A stretch of DNA of 64,000 nt from Paracoccaceae bacterium (GTDB lineage: Bacteria > Pseudomonadota > Alphaproteobacteria > Rhodobacterales > Rhodobacteraceae): the NCBI GenBank assembly GCA_902554885.1, contig CACDPV010000003.1, positions 52,373 through 116,372 on the forward strand, written 5' to 3'. The notes under the pieces were generated by a model. That model did not search any database, was not told the origin of the DNA, and saw only the letters and a program-made list of their open reading frames with translations. Position numbers and translations under genes: made by a program. Shown here piece by piece: positions 28,827 through 37,186 of this stretch (its first letter is position 1; each line of letters starts with the position of its first letter).

Positions 28827-29345
28827 ATGGAAAAAAATGATGATATTGGCACTTGGTCTGCCAATGAGACTATTTACAGCGCAGGATCTCCACCAGAGTT
28901 CAATTACCTTGTGATTGAAGGAAGTGTTCAAATAAAAGCCCCAAATGGCTACTATTTAGGTCATGTTGGTCAAGGTGAGTTGTTCGGCGAGGCATCATTT
29001 ATACTGGGGACAAAACGATCCACAACAGTGATTGCAGGCTCAAAAGGCTTAAAAGCGAAGTTTATTCCACCGAAACATATTATTCAAAAACTCGAAAAAG
29101 ATGTTTTTTTAAATGCACTAGTCAGAAAATTGGAAAAACGTTTAGACGCATCTAACTTAGAAACTGTAAATAGATCTATCAAGATAAAGCAAGCGGTTGA
29201 ACAGCTAAATGTCTTATCATCTGAGATCAATAAGTTTGGCAAAAATATCAAAAAAGACCACCCAGATGCAGAAATATTAACATCGAAGCTTTTAAATGTG
29301 ACAAAAAGCTTAGAAAAAATCAAAATTGATTTGAACATTTTTTAA
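28827..29345 (+). CDS. Cyclic-nucleotide-binding-domain protein without DNA-binding domain
   Basis: 172 aa. The N-terminal half is a cNMP-binding beta-roll of the CRP/PKA type (WSANETIYSAGSPPEFNYLVIEGSVQI, then HVGQGELFGEASFILGTKRSTTVIAG). The GELFGE phosphate-binding cassette is intact but the usual Arg of cAMP-binding cassettes is shifted. Residues 100-172 form a Lys/Leu/Ile-rich helical tail likely to be a coiled coil, in place of a helix-turn-helix. It is probably a signalling adaptor; partner and ligand are unknown. Confidence 0.78.
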   Translation: MEKNDDIGTWSANETIYSAGSPPEFNYLVIEGSVQIKAPNGYYLGHVGQGELFGEASFILGTKRSTTVIAGSKGLKAKFIPPKHIIQKLEKDVFLNALVRKLEKRLDASNLETVNRSIKIKQAVEQLNVLSSEINKFGKNIKKDHPDAEILTSKLLNVTKSLEKIKIDLNIF

Positions 29346-29450
29346 CAATCAGAATTATTAAAATCTTCAATAAAACATTTTGCTTTTTCATAAAGTTAGT
29401 GCATACTGGTTCAGCTGATTGGGCAGCTTGTAAGTTATAATGAGGCTATT

Positions 29451-29636
29451 ATGGCATTTTATAATCCAGCTGCGAAGGAAGCTATCCTTTATTACGCGCA
29501 AGTTATGGCGGGGTCTTGGGGCTATAAACCTATCATTTATGCTAAACGAATGGGTTGGTTAGATACTGACGAGAAAGTCACTATTGAGGGTCAAAAACTT
29601 GCGAAGTGGATTTTTGAAAGCGAACCTGAATTTTAA
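29451..29636 (+). CDS. Small hypothetical protein (61 aa)
   Basis: MAFYNPAAKEAILYYAQVMA opens a 61-aa soluble, aromatic-rich protein ending in KLAKWIFESEPEF. The ATG follows AATGAGGC, a reasonable ribosome site. No family is recognised. Isolated gene, function unknown. Confidence 0.55.
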   Translation: MAFYNPAAKEAILYYAQVMAGSWGYKPIIYAKRMGWLDTDEKVTIEGQKLAKWIFESEPEF

Positions 29637-29857
29637 AAAGTTTATTAAAATTTTTCTTTAACAAGGTCTGATTATTTTTTTTGCTCAATTGCCTGTAAAA
29701 ATTTTTGCACTATCTGAAGTTAAACATGAATAGTGGAACAAACACATGAAACTCCATTTTATGGTTGGGGTAAAAAGCCTACTACAGCTAGAACAATCAT
29801 TGCGTCTGTTTTACCTAACTAGTCTCTATGACTAACGCTTTTAATTAGTTTCAATCA

Positions 29858-30076
29858 ATGATGTTTGATGCCGAAAAACTGAATGAGTATAAATTCAGAA
29901 TTTTATTATCTTTATTTATCATTTTACTTGTTGTTTTTGCTATTTTCTACCGTGGTATAAATGGAATTGCCAGCATAGAAGTAATTTCTGTGGGCTTGTT
30001 ATTCTCTACTGTCAGTTTATTGCATGCTAGCTGGGCAATTTTTAAAATTAAACAACTTGATAAAAAGAAAAACTAA
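29858..30076 (+). CDS. Small two-helix membrane protein (72 aa)
   Basis: Two hydrophobic segments (ILLSLFIILLVVFAIFY and IEVISVGLLFSTVSLLHASW) are joined by a short loop, with a Lys-rich cytoplasmic tail (KIKQLDKKKN). No recognised family. The 220 bp before it contain no convincing gene. Confidence 0.55.
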   Translation: MMFDAEKLNEYKFRILLSLFIILLVVFAIFYRGINGIASIEVISVGLLFSTVSLLHASWAIFKIKQLDKKKN

Positions 30077-30107
30077 CACAAAACGTGATTATCTGTAGTT
30101 TGTGCGA

Positions 30108-31040
30108 TTAGTCACTCTTACTTTTTTCGACTAAACTCCGCCCAAAATCTGGAGCTTCTGTGTCTTGTCCTGCATCAAGGATACCTCGACGAATTGCCCG
30201 AGTCCTGGTAAAATAGTCAAATAACGTTTTCCCATCGTCACTTCGTATAGCGCGTTGTAAAGAAAAAAGCTCTTCGGTAAATCGCCCTAATATTTCTAGA
30301 GTCGCCTCCTTATTAGCGAGGAAAACATCTCTCCACATAGTTGGGTCACTAGATGCAATCCGCGTAAAATCTCTAAATCCAGCAGCTGAGTAGTTTATGA
30401 CTTCTTTTTCTGTAACTCTGCTTAGATCATCAGCGACGCCAACCATTGTGTAAGCAATCAGATGAGGAGCATGGCTTGTTACAGCTAACACCAAATCGTG
30501 ATGATCAGCATCCATCTGATCTACGAGTGCGCCCATTCCAGTCCACAGACGCGTAAGCTTCTCAACTGCATTTGGAGTGCTAGAGGTAGTTGGAACCAAT
30601 ATACACCATCGATTTTCAAACAAACTTGAGAAACCACTTTCAGGACCTGAATGCTCTGTACCAGCAAGTGGATGAGCTGGTACAAAATACACATCCTGCG
30701 GTATAAGAGGCTCAACGGCATCTAAAACTGCTCTTTTTACTGAACCAACATCCGACAAGGTTGCGCCCTTTTTTAAATAAGGTGCGATCTGTTCAACTAC
30801 CTCTCCCATGACACCAACTGGGGTACAAAGAACCACTAAGTCTGCATCGTTTACTGTGTCCTCAAGGTTATTAAAAACATGATCACAAAGGCCAATAGAC
30901 TTTGCAGTATCTCTGGTTTTTTTAGATTTAGCAAATCCTACAACTTCCTGTGCGAGGTTCCCCCTTCGAATTGACCAAAACATAGAAGAGGCAATCAAAC
31001 CAAGTCCAATGAGAGCAATACGATTATAGACTACGGTCAT
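30108..31040 (-). CDS. Prephenate/arogenate dehydrogenase
   Basis: NAD(P)-dependent enzyme of tyrosine synthesis (TyrA/TyrC type), 310 aa. It has the N-terminal Rossmann motif [19 protein letters not shown], followed by [42 protein letters not shown] and [21 protein letters not shown]. Its start overlaps the hisC stop by 4 nt (ATGA), giving the hisC-tyrC pair typical of Rhodobacterales. Whether prephenate or arogenate is preferred cannot be read. Confidence 0.93.
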   Translation of the reverse strand: MTVVYNRIALIGLGLIASSMFWSIRRGNLAQEVVGFAKSKKTRDTAKSIGLCDHVFNNLEDTVNDADLVVLCTPVGVMGEVVEQIAPYLKKGATLSDVGSVKRAVLDAVEPLIPQDVYFVPAHPLAGTEHSGPESGFSSLFENRWCILVPTTSSTPNAVEKLTRLWTGMGALVDQMDADHHDLVLAVTSHAPHLIAYTMVGVADDLSRVTEKEVINYSAAGFRDFTRIASSDPTMWRDVFLANKEATLEILGRFTEELFSLQRAIRSDDGKTLFDYFTRTRAIRRGILDAGQDTEAPDFGRSLVEKSKSD

Positions 31041-32122
31041 CTTACACTCTCCAAAAAACTCCGGATTGATTCATATACCCGCTTACATGCGACTTCGTCC
31101 CCGATGGTAATTCTTAAACAATTTGGTAGGTTGTAGTTTGCTACTTGTCTAACCAGAACGCCTTCTTTACTTAGAAATTTATAGCATGCACTAGCCTCTT
31201 CTGATCCTTTAAAGCGTGCCAGAATAAAATTTGCACAAGATTTATCAGTTTCAATACCGAGGTTAGACAAAGAGTTGGATAGCCATTCACGCAATCTAGT
31301 GTTTTCGTTTCTAGACTTATCGACGTAATCTACATCTGTCAGCGCAGAATTTGCCGCTGCAAGTGCAAGCGTTGATAAATTAAAAGGACCACGGATACGA
31401 TTAAGAATATCAATCACATGCTTCGAACCATATCCCCAGCCAATTCTCAAGCCACCAAGTCCGTACATTTTAGAAAATGTTCGTGTCATAAAAACATTTT
31501 CTCTTTCGTGGATTAAACTCGCACCACCATCAAAATTTGGCACGTATTCCGCGTAAGCACCGTCTAGCACTAATATACAAGTTTCTGGAATACCATCCGC
31601 TAGACGTTGAACTTTATGAGCATCGATCATCGTACTTGTAGGATTATTTGGATTAGCTATAAAAATTAATCGCGTCCTATTATTACAAGCCTCTAAAATT
31701 GCGTCAACATCCGTGTAGCGATTGTTTTCTGGGACTTTTACGGGTTTAGCTCCTGCTGCTAATGCAGATATTTTATACATCGCAAAGCCATGCTCGGTAT
31801 GAATAACCTCATCCCCTGGTCCAGCAAAAGCGTAGCACAAAAATGAAATTATTTCATCACTTCCCACCCCACAAATAATATTTTTGTCGTTCAGTCCGAA
31901 ACGTGTAGCAATTGCCTGACGTAAGTCTAAATGATTAGTTGAAGGGTATAAATGTACTTCAGCCGCATGCCTTGTAATTGCATCGATGGATTTCGTACTT
32001 GGCCCGTAGGGATTCTCATTTGAACTAAGCTTTATAACATTCCGTTCTTCAGCTTTTGGTGCTGAACCCGCTTCGTATAAAGCGATATCTAAGATTCCTT
32101 GTTTTGGTTCAACTTTTAACAT
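31037..32122 (-). CDS. hisC: Histidinol-phosphate / aromatic aminotransferase
   Basis: PLP fold-type I aminotransferase of 361 aa. Signatures are [40 protein letters not shown], and the PLP lysine in [20 protein letters not shown]. Its neighbour is prephenate dehydrogenase, so it probably serves both histidine and tyrosine synthesis in this organism. Confidence 0.94.
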   Translation of the reverse strand: MLKVEPKQGILDIALYEAGSAPKAEERNVIKLSSNENPYGPSTKSIDAITRHAAEVHLYPSTNHLDLRQAIATRFGLNDKNIICGVGSDEIISFLCYAFAGPGDEVIHTEHGFAMYKISALAAGAKPVKVPENNRYTDVDAILEACNNRTRLIFIANPNNPTSTMIDAHKVQRLADGIPETCILVLDGAYAEYVPNFDGGASLIHERENVFMTRTFSKMYGLGGLRIGWGYGSKHVIDILNRIRGPFNLSTLALAAANSALTDVDYVDKSRNENTRLREWLSNSLSNLGIETDKSCANFILARFKGSEEASACYKFLSKEGVLVRQVANYNLPNCLRITIGDEVACKRVYESIRSFLESVR

Positions 32123-32182
32123 AGAATTTCTCCATACATATAATTACATAGAACCGCCTACTTTAACCACTACAAACAAAAA

Positions 32183-32210
32183 ATGCCGCAACGGACAACC
32201 GCTACGGCAT
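32183..32210 (-). terminator. Intrinsic terminator after rpsD
   Basis: Read on the minus strand, a 12-bp stem (ATGCCGTAGCGG / CCGTTGCGGCAT, two G-U pairs) closes a TTGT loop and is followed by six T residues. It lies 22 bp after the rpsD stop and separates it from hisC. Confidence 0.88.
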
Positions 32211-32231
32211 AATTCCGTTAATATGATTGAA

Positions 32232-32852
32232 TTAGTTCTGTGCGTAATATTCAATAACTAGATTTGGCTCCATAATTACTGGATATGGCACATCGGACAA
32301 TCCCGGGGTCCTTACAAACCTAACTGTCATTTTAGAGTGGTCTACTTCCAAATACTCAGGAACATCTCTCTCAGGTAGTTGGGTTGCTTCTAATACTACC
32401 GCAATTTGCTTTGATTTGTCTCTGACTTCAACAATATCACCCTCTTTAACCCTGTAAGATGGGATATTCACGCGTCTACCGTTAACTAAAATATGACCAT
32501 GATTTACAAACTGACGAGCCGCGAAAACTGTTGCAACAAATTTAGCCCTATAAACCACTGCATCTAGCCTTCGTTCGAGCAGACCTACTAAATTTTCGCC
32601 AGTATCACCTTTTACCTTCTCAGCATCTCCAAAAATTCTTCGAAATTGTTTTTCGGTGAGGTCTCCGTAATAGCCTTTTAGTTTTTGCTTTGCTCTTAAC
32701 TGCAGACCAAAGTCTGATAACTTTGCTTTACGGCGCTGTCCATGCTGACCTGGCCCATACTCTCGTCTGTTCACTGGAGACTTTGGGCGACCCCAAATAT
32801 TCTCACCCATTCTTCTATCAATTTTATGCTTGGCAGCAGTTCTTTTTGTCAT
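32232..32852 (-). CDS. rpsD: 30S ribosomal protein S4
   Basis: Primary 16S rRNA-binding protein and translational repressor. It is 206 aa, standard length. The N-terminus reads [20 protein letters not shown], and the RNA-binding S4 domain is clear ([34 protein letters not shown]). It has its own promoter and terminator, so it is monocistronic here. Confidence 0.97.
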   Translation of the reverse strand: MTKRTAAKHKIDRRMGENIWGRPKSPVNRREYGPGQHGQRRKAKLSDFGLQLRAKQKLKGYYGDLTEKQFRRIFGDAEKVKGDTGENLVGLLERRLDAVVYRAKFVATVFAARQFVNHGHILVNGRRVNIPSYRVKEGDIVEVRDKSKQIAVVLEATQLPERDVPEYLEVDHSKMTVRFVRTPGLSDVPYPVIMEPNLVIEYYAQN

Positions 32853-33198
32853 CTGCTGATCTCCTTCCTATTTTAGCGCTCGGCGCGGTTTCGAAGGGCG
32901 TTGTCCTCTTGCTTTACGCACGACAGGGTTTCCTTTGCAGGAGCCACCAACACCAATAAGTGAAATCCGGTTTATACATTCTTCAGAGCCGGTGTCAACG
33001 CATTCAGAACAATTTTAAAACACGACAAAGTCTAAACTTTAATCATCTTTAAAAATTTATGATTACAATTTCATAAAGTTTTATCATTTCAAAAAAAAAC
33101 AATAATTTGTAATATTATTGCTCTTGCCGCGATGCAGCCAAGCCGCTAAGTAGCGTATGAATCGCAATTAACAATGAAAACCGTATGGGAAATACAGC
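32853..33198. other. Divergent intergenic region rpsD/phaA (346 bp)
   Basis: Holds the rpsD ribosome site (AGGAGAT), its leader and a strong minus-strand promoter at 32971-32998, then an AT-rich stretch leading to phaA on the plus strand. No further gene was seen. Confidence 0.7.
32971..32998 (-). promoter_or_regulatory. Consensus promoter of rpsD
   Basis: On the minus strand TTGACA (32993-32998) is followed after exactly 16 bp by TATAAA (32971-32976), about 120 bp before the rpsD ATG, leaving a leader long enough for S4 autoregulation. Confidence 0.75.
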
Positions 33199-34374
33199 AT
33201 GACAAACGTCGTTATAGCATCAGCAGCTCGCACAGCAGTAGGAAGCTTTAGTGGGTCCTTTGGGAATACACCGGCCCATGAGCTCGGCACAACCGTTCTG
33301 GAAGCATTAGTTTCGAGAGCGGGAATAGATAAGTCAGAAGTCTCCGAAACAATAATGGGTCAAGTTTTAACTGCTGGTCAAGGGCAAAACCCTGCACGAC
33401 AAGCTCATGTGAACGCAGGTTTACCTGTTGAGTCTGCCGCCTGGGGCATAAATCAGGTATGCGGTTCAGGCCTTAGAGCTGTTGCGCTCGCAGCACAACA
33501 TATTCAACTTGGTGATGCCTCAATAATCTGCGCTGGTGGTCAAGAAAATATGTCCTTGAGCCCTCATGTTTCTCATCTTCGCTCTGGACATAAGATGGGC
33601 GACGTAAAGTATATAGATAGCATGATCAAAGATGGACTTTGGGATGCATTCAATGGATATCATATGGGGCAGACGGCAGAAAACGTAGCAGAGCAATGGC
33701 AAATCTCGAGGGATATGCAGGATGAATTCGCTTTATCGTCTCAAAACAAAGCAGAAGCAGCACAAGTTTCTGGTAAATTTGAAGATGAGATTGTGCCATT
33801 TATAGTTAAAACACGCAAAGGCGATATTTCAGTAGATAAAGACGAATACATTAGGCATGGCGCTACGATTGAAAATATGCAGAAACTAAGGCCAGCATTC
33901 GCAAAGGATGGAAGCGTTACAGCTGCAAATGCTTCCGGCATAAACGATGGTGCCGCAGCTGCGCTCGTAATGTCGGCCGAAGAGGCCAACAAAAGAGGCA
34001 TTGAACCGCTTGCAAGAATTGCTTCCTATGCAACTGCCGGGCTAGATCCGAAGATAATGGGTGTAGGCCCAATTTATGCGAGTAGGAAAGCTCTTGAAAA
34101 GGCTGGATGGTCTGTAAAAGACCTCGAGCTTGTAGAAGCGAATGAAGCTTTTGCTGCTCAAGCTTGTGCCGTTAATAAAGATATGGGGTGGGATCCGAGT
34201 ATCGTTAACGTAAATGGGGGAGCGATAGCTATAGGACATCCTATCGGAGCATCTGGAGCTCGTGTTTTAAATACTTTGTTGTTCGAGATGAAACGACGAT
34301 CAGCAAAAAAAGGACTTGCAACGTTATGCATTGGTGGTGGCATGGGTGTCGCCATGTGTCTGGAACGAGATTAA
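33199..34374 (+). CDS. phaA: Acetyl-CoA acetyltransferase (beta-ketothiolase)
   Basis: Condenses two acetyl-CoA to acetoacetyl-CoA. It is 391 aa. All thiolase signatures are present: nucleophile Cys in [26 protein letters not shown], the active-site His in [15 protein letters not shown], and the second Cys in [10 protein letters not shown]. phaB follows 44 bp downstream, so the pair makes 3-hydroxybutyryl-CoA for polyhydroxybutyrate or related pathways. No PHA synthase is seen in the window. Confidence 0.96.
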   Translation: MTNVVIASAARTAVGSFSGSFGNTPAHELGTTVLEALVSRAGIDKSEVSETIMGQVLTAGQGQNPARQAHVNAGLPVESAAWGINQVCGSGLRAVALAAQHIQLGDASIICAGGQENMSLSPHVSHLRSGHKMGDVKYIDSMIKDGLWDAFNGYHMGQTAENVAEQWQISRDMQDEFALSSQNKAEAAQVSGKFEDEIVPFIVKTRKGDISVDKDEYIRHGATIENMQKLRPAFAKDGSVTAANASGINDGAAAALVMSAEEANKRGIEPLARIASYATAGLDPKIMGVGPIYASRKALEKAGWSVKDLELVEANEAFAAQACAVNKDMGWDPSIVNVNGGAIAIGHPIGASGARVLNTLLFEMKRRSAKKGLATLCIGGGMGVAMCLERD

Positions 34375-34418
34375 TGCTTTACTCAAAATTAAAAACAAAC
34401 CTGACTTAGGAGAAGATT

Positions 34419-35141
34419 ATGTCAAGAATTGCATTGGTTACTGGGGGCTCAAGAGGTATTGGGGAATCTATATCAAAAAGGTTAAAACAAGATGGCTTCA
34501 CAGTTGCCGCGACCTATGCAGGAAACGACAAAGCAGCAGCTTCTTTTACAGATGAGACTGGTATCAAAACCTATAAATGGGATGTAGCTAGTTATGAAGA
34601 GAGTAAATCTGGTATTGAAAAAGTTGAGAGCGAGTTGGGACCAGTTGATGTAGTCGTTGCCAACGCTGGAATTTTACGTGATGCTCCTTTTCACAGAATG
34701 ACGCCAGAACAATGGAATGAAGTGATCGCTACTAACTTGACAGGAGTTTTTAATACTGTCCATCCTGTTTGGCCAGGAATGAGAGAGCGGAAATTTGGCA
34801 GAGTAATCGTTATATCTTCTATAAATGGCCAAAAGGGTCAGTTTGGTCAGGTAAATTATGCTGCAACAAAAGCTGGTGATTTAGGAATAGTAAAATCTTT
34901 AGCACAAGAAGGTGCAAGAAATGGAATAACAGCAAATGCCGTATGCCCAGGCTATATTGCTACGGAAATGGTTGCTTCAATGCCCGAAAAAGCACTGGAG
35001 GCGGTAATTGGTCAAATCCCAGCTGGACGCTTAGGTGAACCAGATGAAATAGCAAGATGTGTTGCATTTTTAGCGTCAGACGATGCAGGGTTTATAAATG
35101 GATCTACCATCTCAGCTAATGGTGCTCAATTTTTTGTCTAA
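34419..35141 (+). CDS. phaB: Acetoacetyl-CoA reductase
   Basis: NADPH-dependent short-chain dehydrogenase of 240 aa that reduces acetoacetyl-CoA to 3-hydroxybutyryl-CoA. Signatures are the Rossmann loop VTGGSRGIGESIS, VVVANAGILRDAPFHRM, the catalytic Ser/Tyr/Lys in VISSINGQKGQFGQVNYAATKAG and AVCPGYIATEM. AGGAG is upstream of the ATG. It is the downstream partner of phaA. Confidence 0.95.
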   Translation: MSRIALVTGGSRGIGESISKRLKQDGFTVAATYAGNDKAAASFTDETGIKTYKWDVASYEESKSGIEKVESELGPVDVVVANAGILRDAPFHRMTPEQWNEVIATNLTGVFNTVHPVWPGMRERKFGRVIVISSINGQKGQFGQVNYAATKAGDLGIVKSLAQEGARNGITANAVCPGYIATEMVASMPEKALEAVIGQIPAGRLGEPDEIARCVAFLASDDAGFINGSTISANGAQFFV

Positions 35142-35345
35142 AGAAAATGTTTGAAGTTTAACGCAAGTCAAACCGCTGCCTAGACCTATTAAACCTTATA
35201 AATAATATGCAAATTAATATGCCGCTTAGAATTCGCATGAACTATAGATTTGCCTGGTAGGATTTTATATAATGGACTGTGTTTAGATGTTGTTCTATCA
35301 ATCTTATAATAGTTAGGATATCGATTAGGACACTGGAAAATTCGT

Positions 35346-35843
35346 TTGAAATTGCGGTCTCTTCATATTTTATGCACGATTCTGGCGGCAGCTATCGGAA
35401 CTCACATTGATGCGTCGGAGCGTGGCCCTGTCACGAACCTCTTAATACCACGATATGTTTCCCTTAAAGCTAACGAAGCGAATGCAAGGAGGGGGCCCTC
35501 CCTTTCACATCGAATAGATTGGATATTTAAAAAAAAGGGAATGCCATTAGAGATATACGGTGAATACGACAACTGGCGAAGGGTGCGTGATGCAGAAGGC
35601 GCTGGAGGATGGATACACTATTCTTTACTTTCAGGAGTGCGCTCAATTATTGTGACTTCCTCTATGGCCGACTTGCATCGAAAATCTGATCAGAACTCTA
35701 TGGTTATGGCTAGAATTGAACAGAATTATATTGCTGACCTAGGAAAATGTATAAAAGAGTGGTGCGAAATTGATGCTGGTAAGTATGCCGGATGGATAAA
35801 AAAAAGTGATATTTGGGGTGTTGCACCGGACGAAATTCGCTGA
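35346..35843 (+). CDS. Exported SH3-like domain protein
   Basis: 165 aa from a TTG start. A signal peptide (MKLRSLHILCTILAAAIGTHIDA) is followed by two bacterial SH3-type repeats: YVSLKANEANARRGPSLSHRIDWIF with RRVRDAEGAGGWIHYSLLSG, and a second from about residue 98 ending GKYAGWIKKSDIWGV. It probably acts in the periplasm on peptidoglycan or as a protein-binding module; this is family inference. Confidence 0.85.
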   Translation: MKLRSLHILCTILAAAIGTHIDASERGPVTNLLIPRYVSLKANEANARRGPSLSHRIDWIFKKKGMPLEIYGEYDNWRRVRDAEGAGGWIHYSLLSGVRSIIVTSSMADLHRKSDQNSMVMARIEQNYIADLGKCIKEWCEIDAGKYAGWIKKSDIWGVAPDEIR

Positions 35844-35885
35844 AGTCAATTGAAAAGGGTAACGAATGTGGAAAAGGAAACATAA

Positions 35886-36119
35886 ATGAAGGTAGGCAAC
35901 CGAAGTATTGGCCCGAACGAACCTCCTTTAGTCATTGCGGAAATTGGCATTAATCGTGGTGGTGATCTAGGTGTCACAAAAAATATGGTTGATCTGATTG
36001 CCAGCTCAGGTGGCGAGTGTGTAAAGCATCAAACCCATAGTATCGAAGATGAAATGACGGAAGAAGCTAAGTCAATTTTTCCTCCTAACACAAATAAATC
36101 AAAGTTTACTGAAAAATAA
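35886..36119 (+). pseudogene. N-terminal remnant of a NeuB-type nonulosonate synthase
   Basis: 77 codons beginning MKVGNRSIGPNEPPLVIAEI and containing VKHQTHSIEDEMTEEAKSIF match the first quarter of NeuB/SpsE synthases, which are about 340 aa. The frame then stops and the catalytic barrel is gone. The next gene starts 15 bp later. This looks like a decayed sialic-type acid locus. Confidence 0.72.
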
Positions 36120-36134
36120 TTAGGTAACAAAAAA

Positions 36135-37049
36135 TTGTCGAATAAAAATAATAACCATGGGATTAAAGAAAAACATAGATCATATTTTTTGGATTTCAGC
36201 ACTTATGTTTTTGTGAGATTTCTTTTAAGCATTTTATCAATTTTACCTTATCCAACCAAAATCGCTATGGGTGGTTTGATTTACCAAAAAGTTATTTCAC
36301 CATTATCTGGTAATCGTAAACGTATAATAGATAACCTTAAACTTGTATTTCCTAATCTTGAAAAAGAAAAAAGAGAAGAACTCTGTACCAAAGTCCCTAA
36401 TAATATTGGACGTACTTTCTTTGAATTACTGTCGCCAAATGGGTTTTCTAGCGTCGCGAAATCAGCCAAAATATCTGGACCTGGTTTTAAAGCACTGAGG
36501 GATGCTCAAGAAAAAAGAAAAGCTGTTATCCTAGTTTCTGGTCATTTAGGAAACTATGACGTTGTGCGTGTAGTTCTTAATGCAAACAAAATTTCAGTGG
36601 GGGCGCTCTATAAACCTATGAGCAATCCTTATTTTAATACTTTTTATGAAAGATGTATAAAACAAATTGCTGAGCCATTATTCCCACGAGGACGCACAGG
36701 TATGGGAAATATGGTGCGGTATCTCAGTGACGGTAAGGTAGTCGCTCTTTTGATTGACCAATACATGAGCCACGGGGAACCTTTGCAGTTTTTTGGGCAC
36801 ACAGCATACACAGCAACTTCAGCTGCAAAATTAGCATTAAAACATGATGCACTACTGATCACATTCTATGTAGTTCGTAATAATGATGGCATAAATTTTG
36901 ACCTCGTATTTGAAAGTCCAGTAACACCCACATCACCAAATGAAATGACCCAAATCTTAAATAACAGATTAGAAAAACAAATTAGAAAAAATATGGGACA
37001 ATGGTTATGGACACATAGGCGATGGAAATCACCGAGCTCTATAGAATAA
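36135..37049 (+). CDS. Lipid A biosynthesis acyltransferase (LpxL/HtrB family)
   Basis: 304 aa from a TTG start. It has an N-terminal hydrophobic anchor (YVFVRFLLSILSILPYPT), the catalytic H-x4-D motif in VSGHLGNYDVVRVV, then GALYKPMSNPYFN, FPRGRTGMGNM and LLIDQYMSHGEPLQFFG, ending GQWLWTHRRWKSP. It transfers a secondary acyl chain to lipid A at the inner membrane; the acyl chain cannot be read. It lies between two fragments of nonulosonate genes. Confidence 0.9.
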   Translation: MSNKNNNHGIKEKHRSYFLDFSTYVFVRFLLSILSILPYPTKIAMGGLIYQKVISPLSGNRKRIIDNLKLVFPNLEKEKREELCTKVPNNIGRTFFELLSPNGFSSVAKSAKISGPGFKALRDAQEKRKAVILVSGHLGNYDVVRVVLNANKISVGALYKPMSNPYFNTFYERCIKQIAEPLFPRGRTGMGNMVRYLSDGKVVALLIDQYMSHGEPLQFFGHTAYTATSAAKLALKHDALLITFYVVRNNDGINFDLVFESPVTPTSPNEMTQILNNRLEKQIRKNMGQWLWTHRRWKSPSSIE

Positions 37050-37054
37050 TAAAG

Positions 37055-37183
37055 TTAATTTTTTGAATACATTTTGTAAATTCGAGCTATCCTATCAAAA
37101 TCTTCTTGACTATATATATCCAAACTATCTTCACTTGGCATTTTAAAACAGGGAGTAAAGCTAAGTATTTCACTACTTCTTAT
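37055..37183 (-). pseudogene. Possible C-terminal remnant of a NeuA-type cytidylyltransferase
   Basis: After the stop of the 803-aa gene the same minus-strand frame stays open for 43 codons ending FKMPSEDSLDIYSQEDFDRI plus 11 residues. The phrase PxExSLDIxSxEDFxxA is how CMP-nonulosonate synthetases end. There is no start codon context or N-terminal part. It is suggestive only, but it lies near a NeuB fragment. Confidence 0.4.
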
Positions 37184-37186
37184 AGA

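Noticed and set aside
29729..29822. 29-aa frame from GTG (MEQTHETPFYGWGKKPTTAR...)
   Set aside because: No ribosome site of note, no family and very short; kept out for lack of support.
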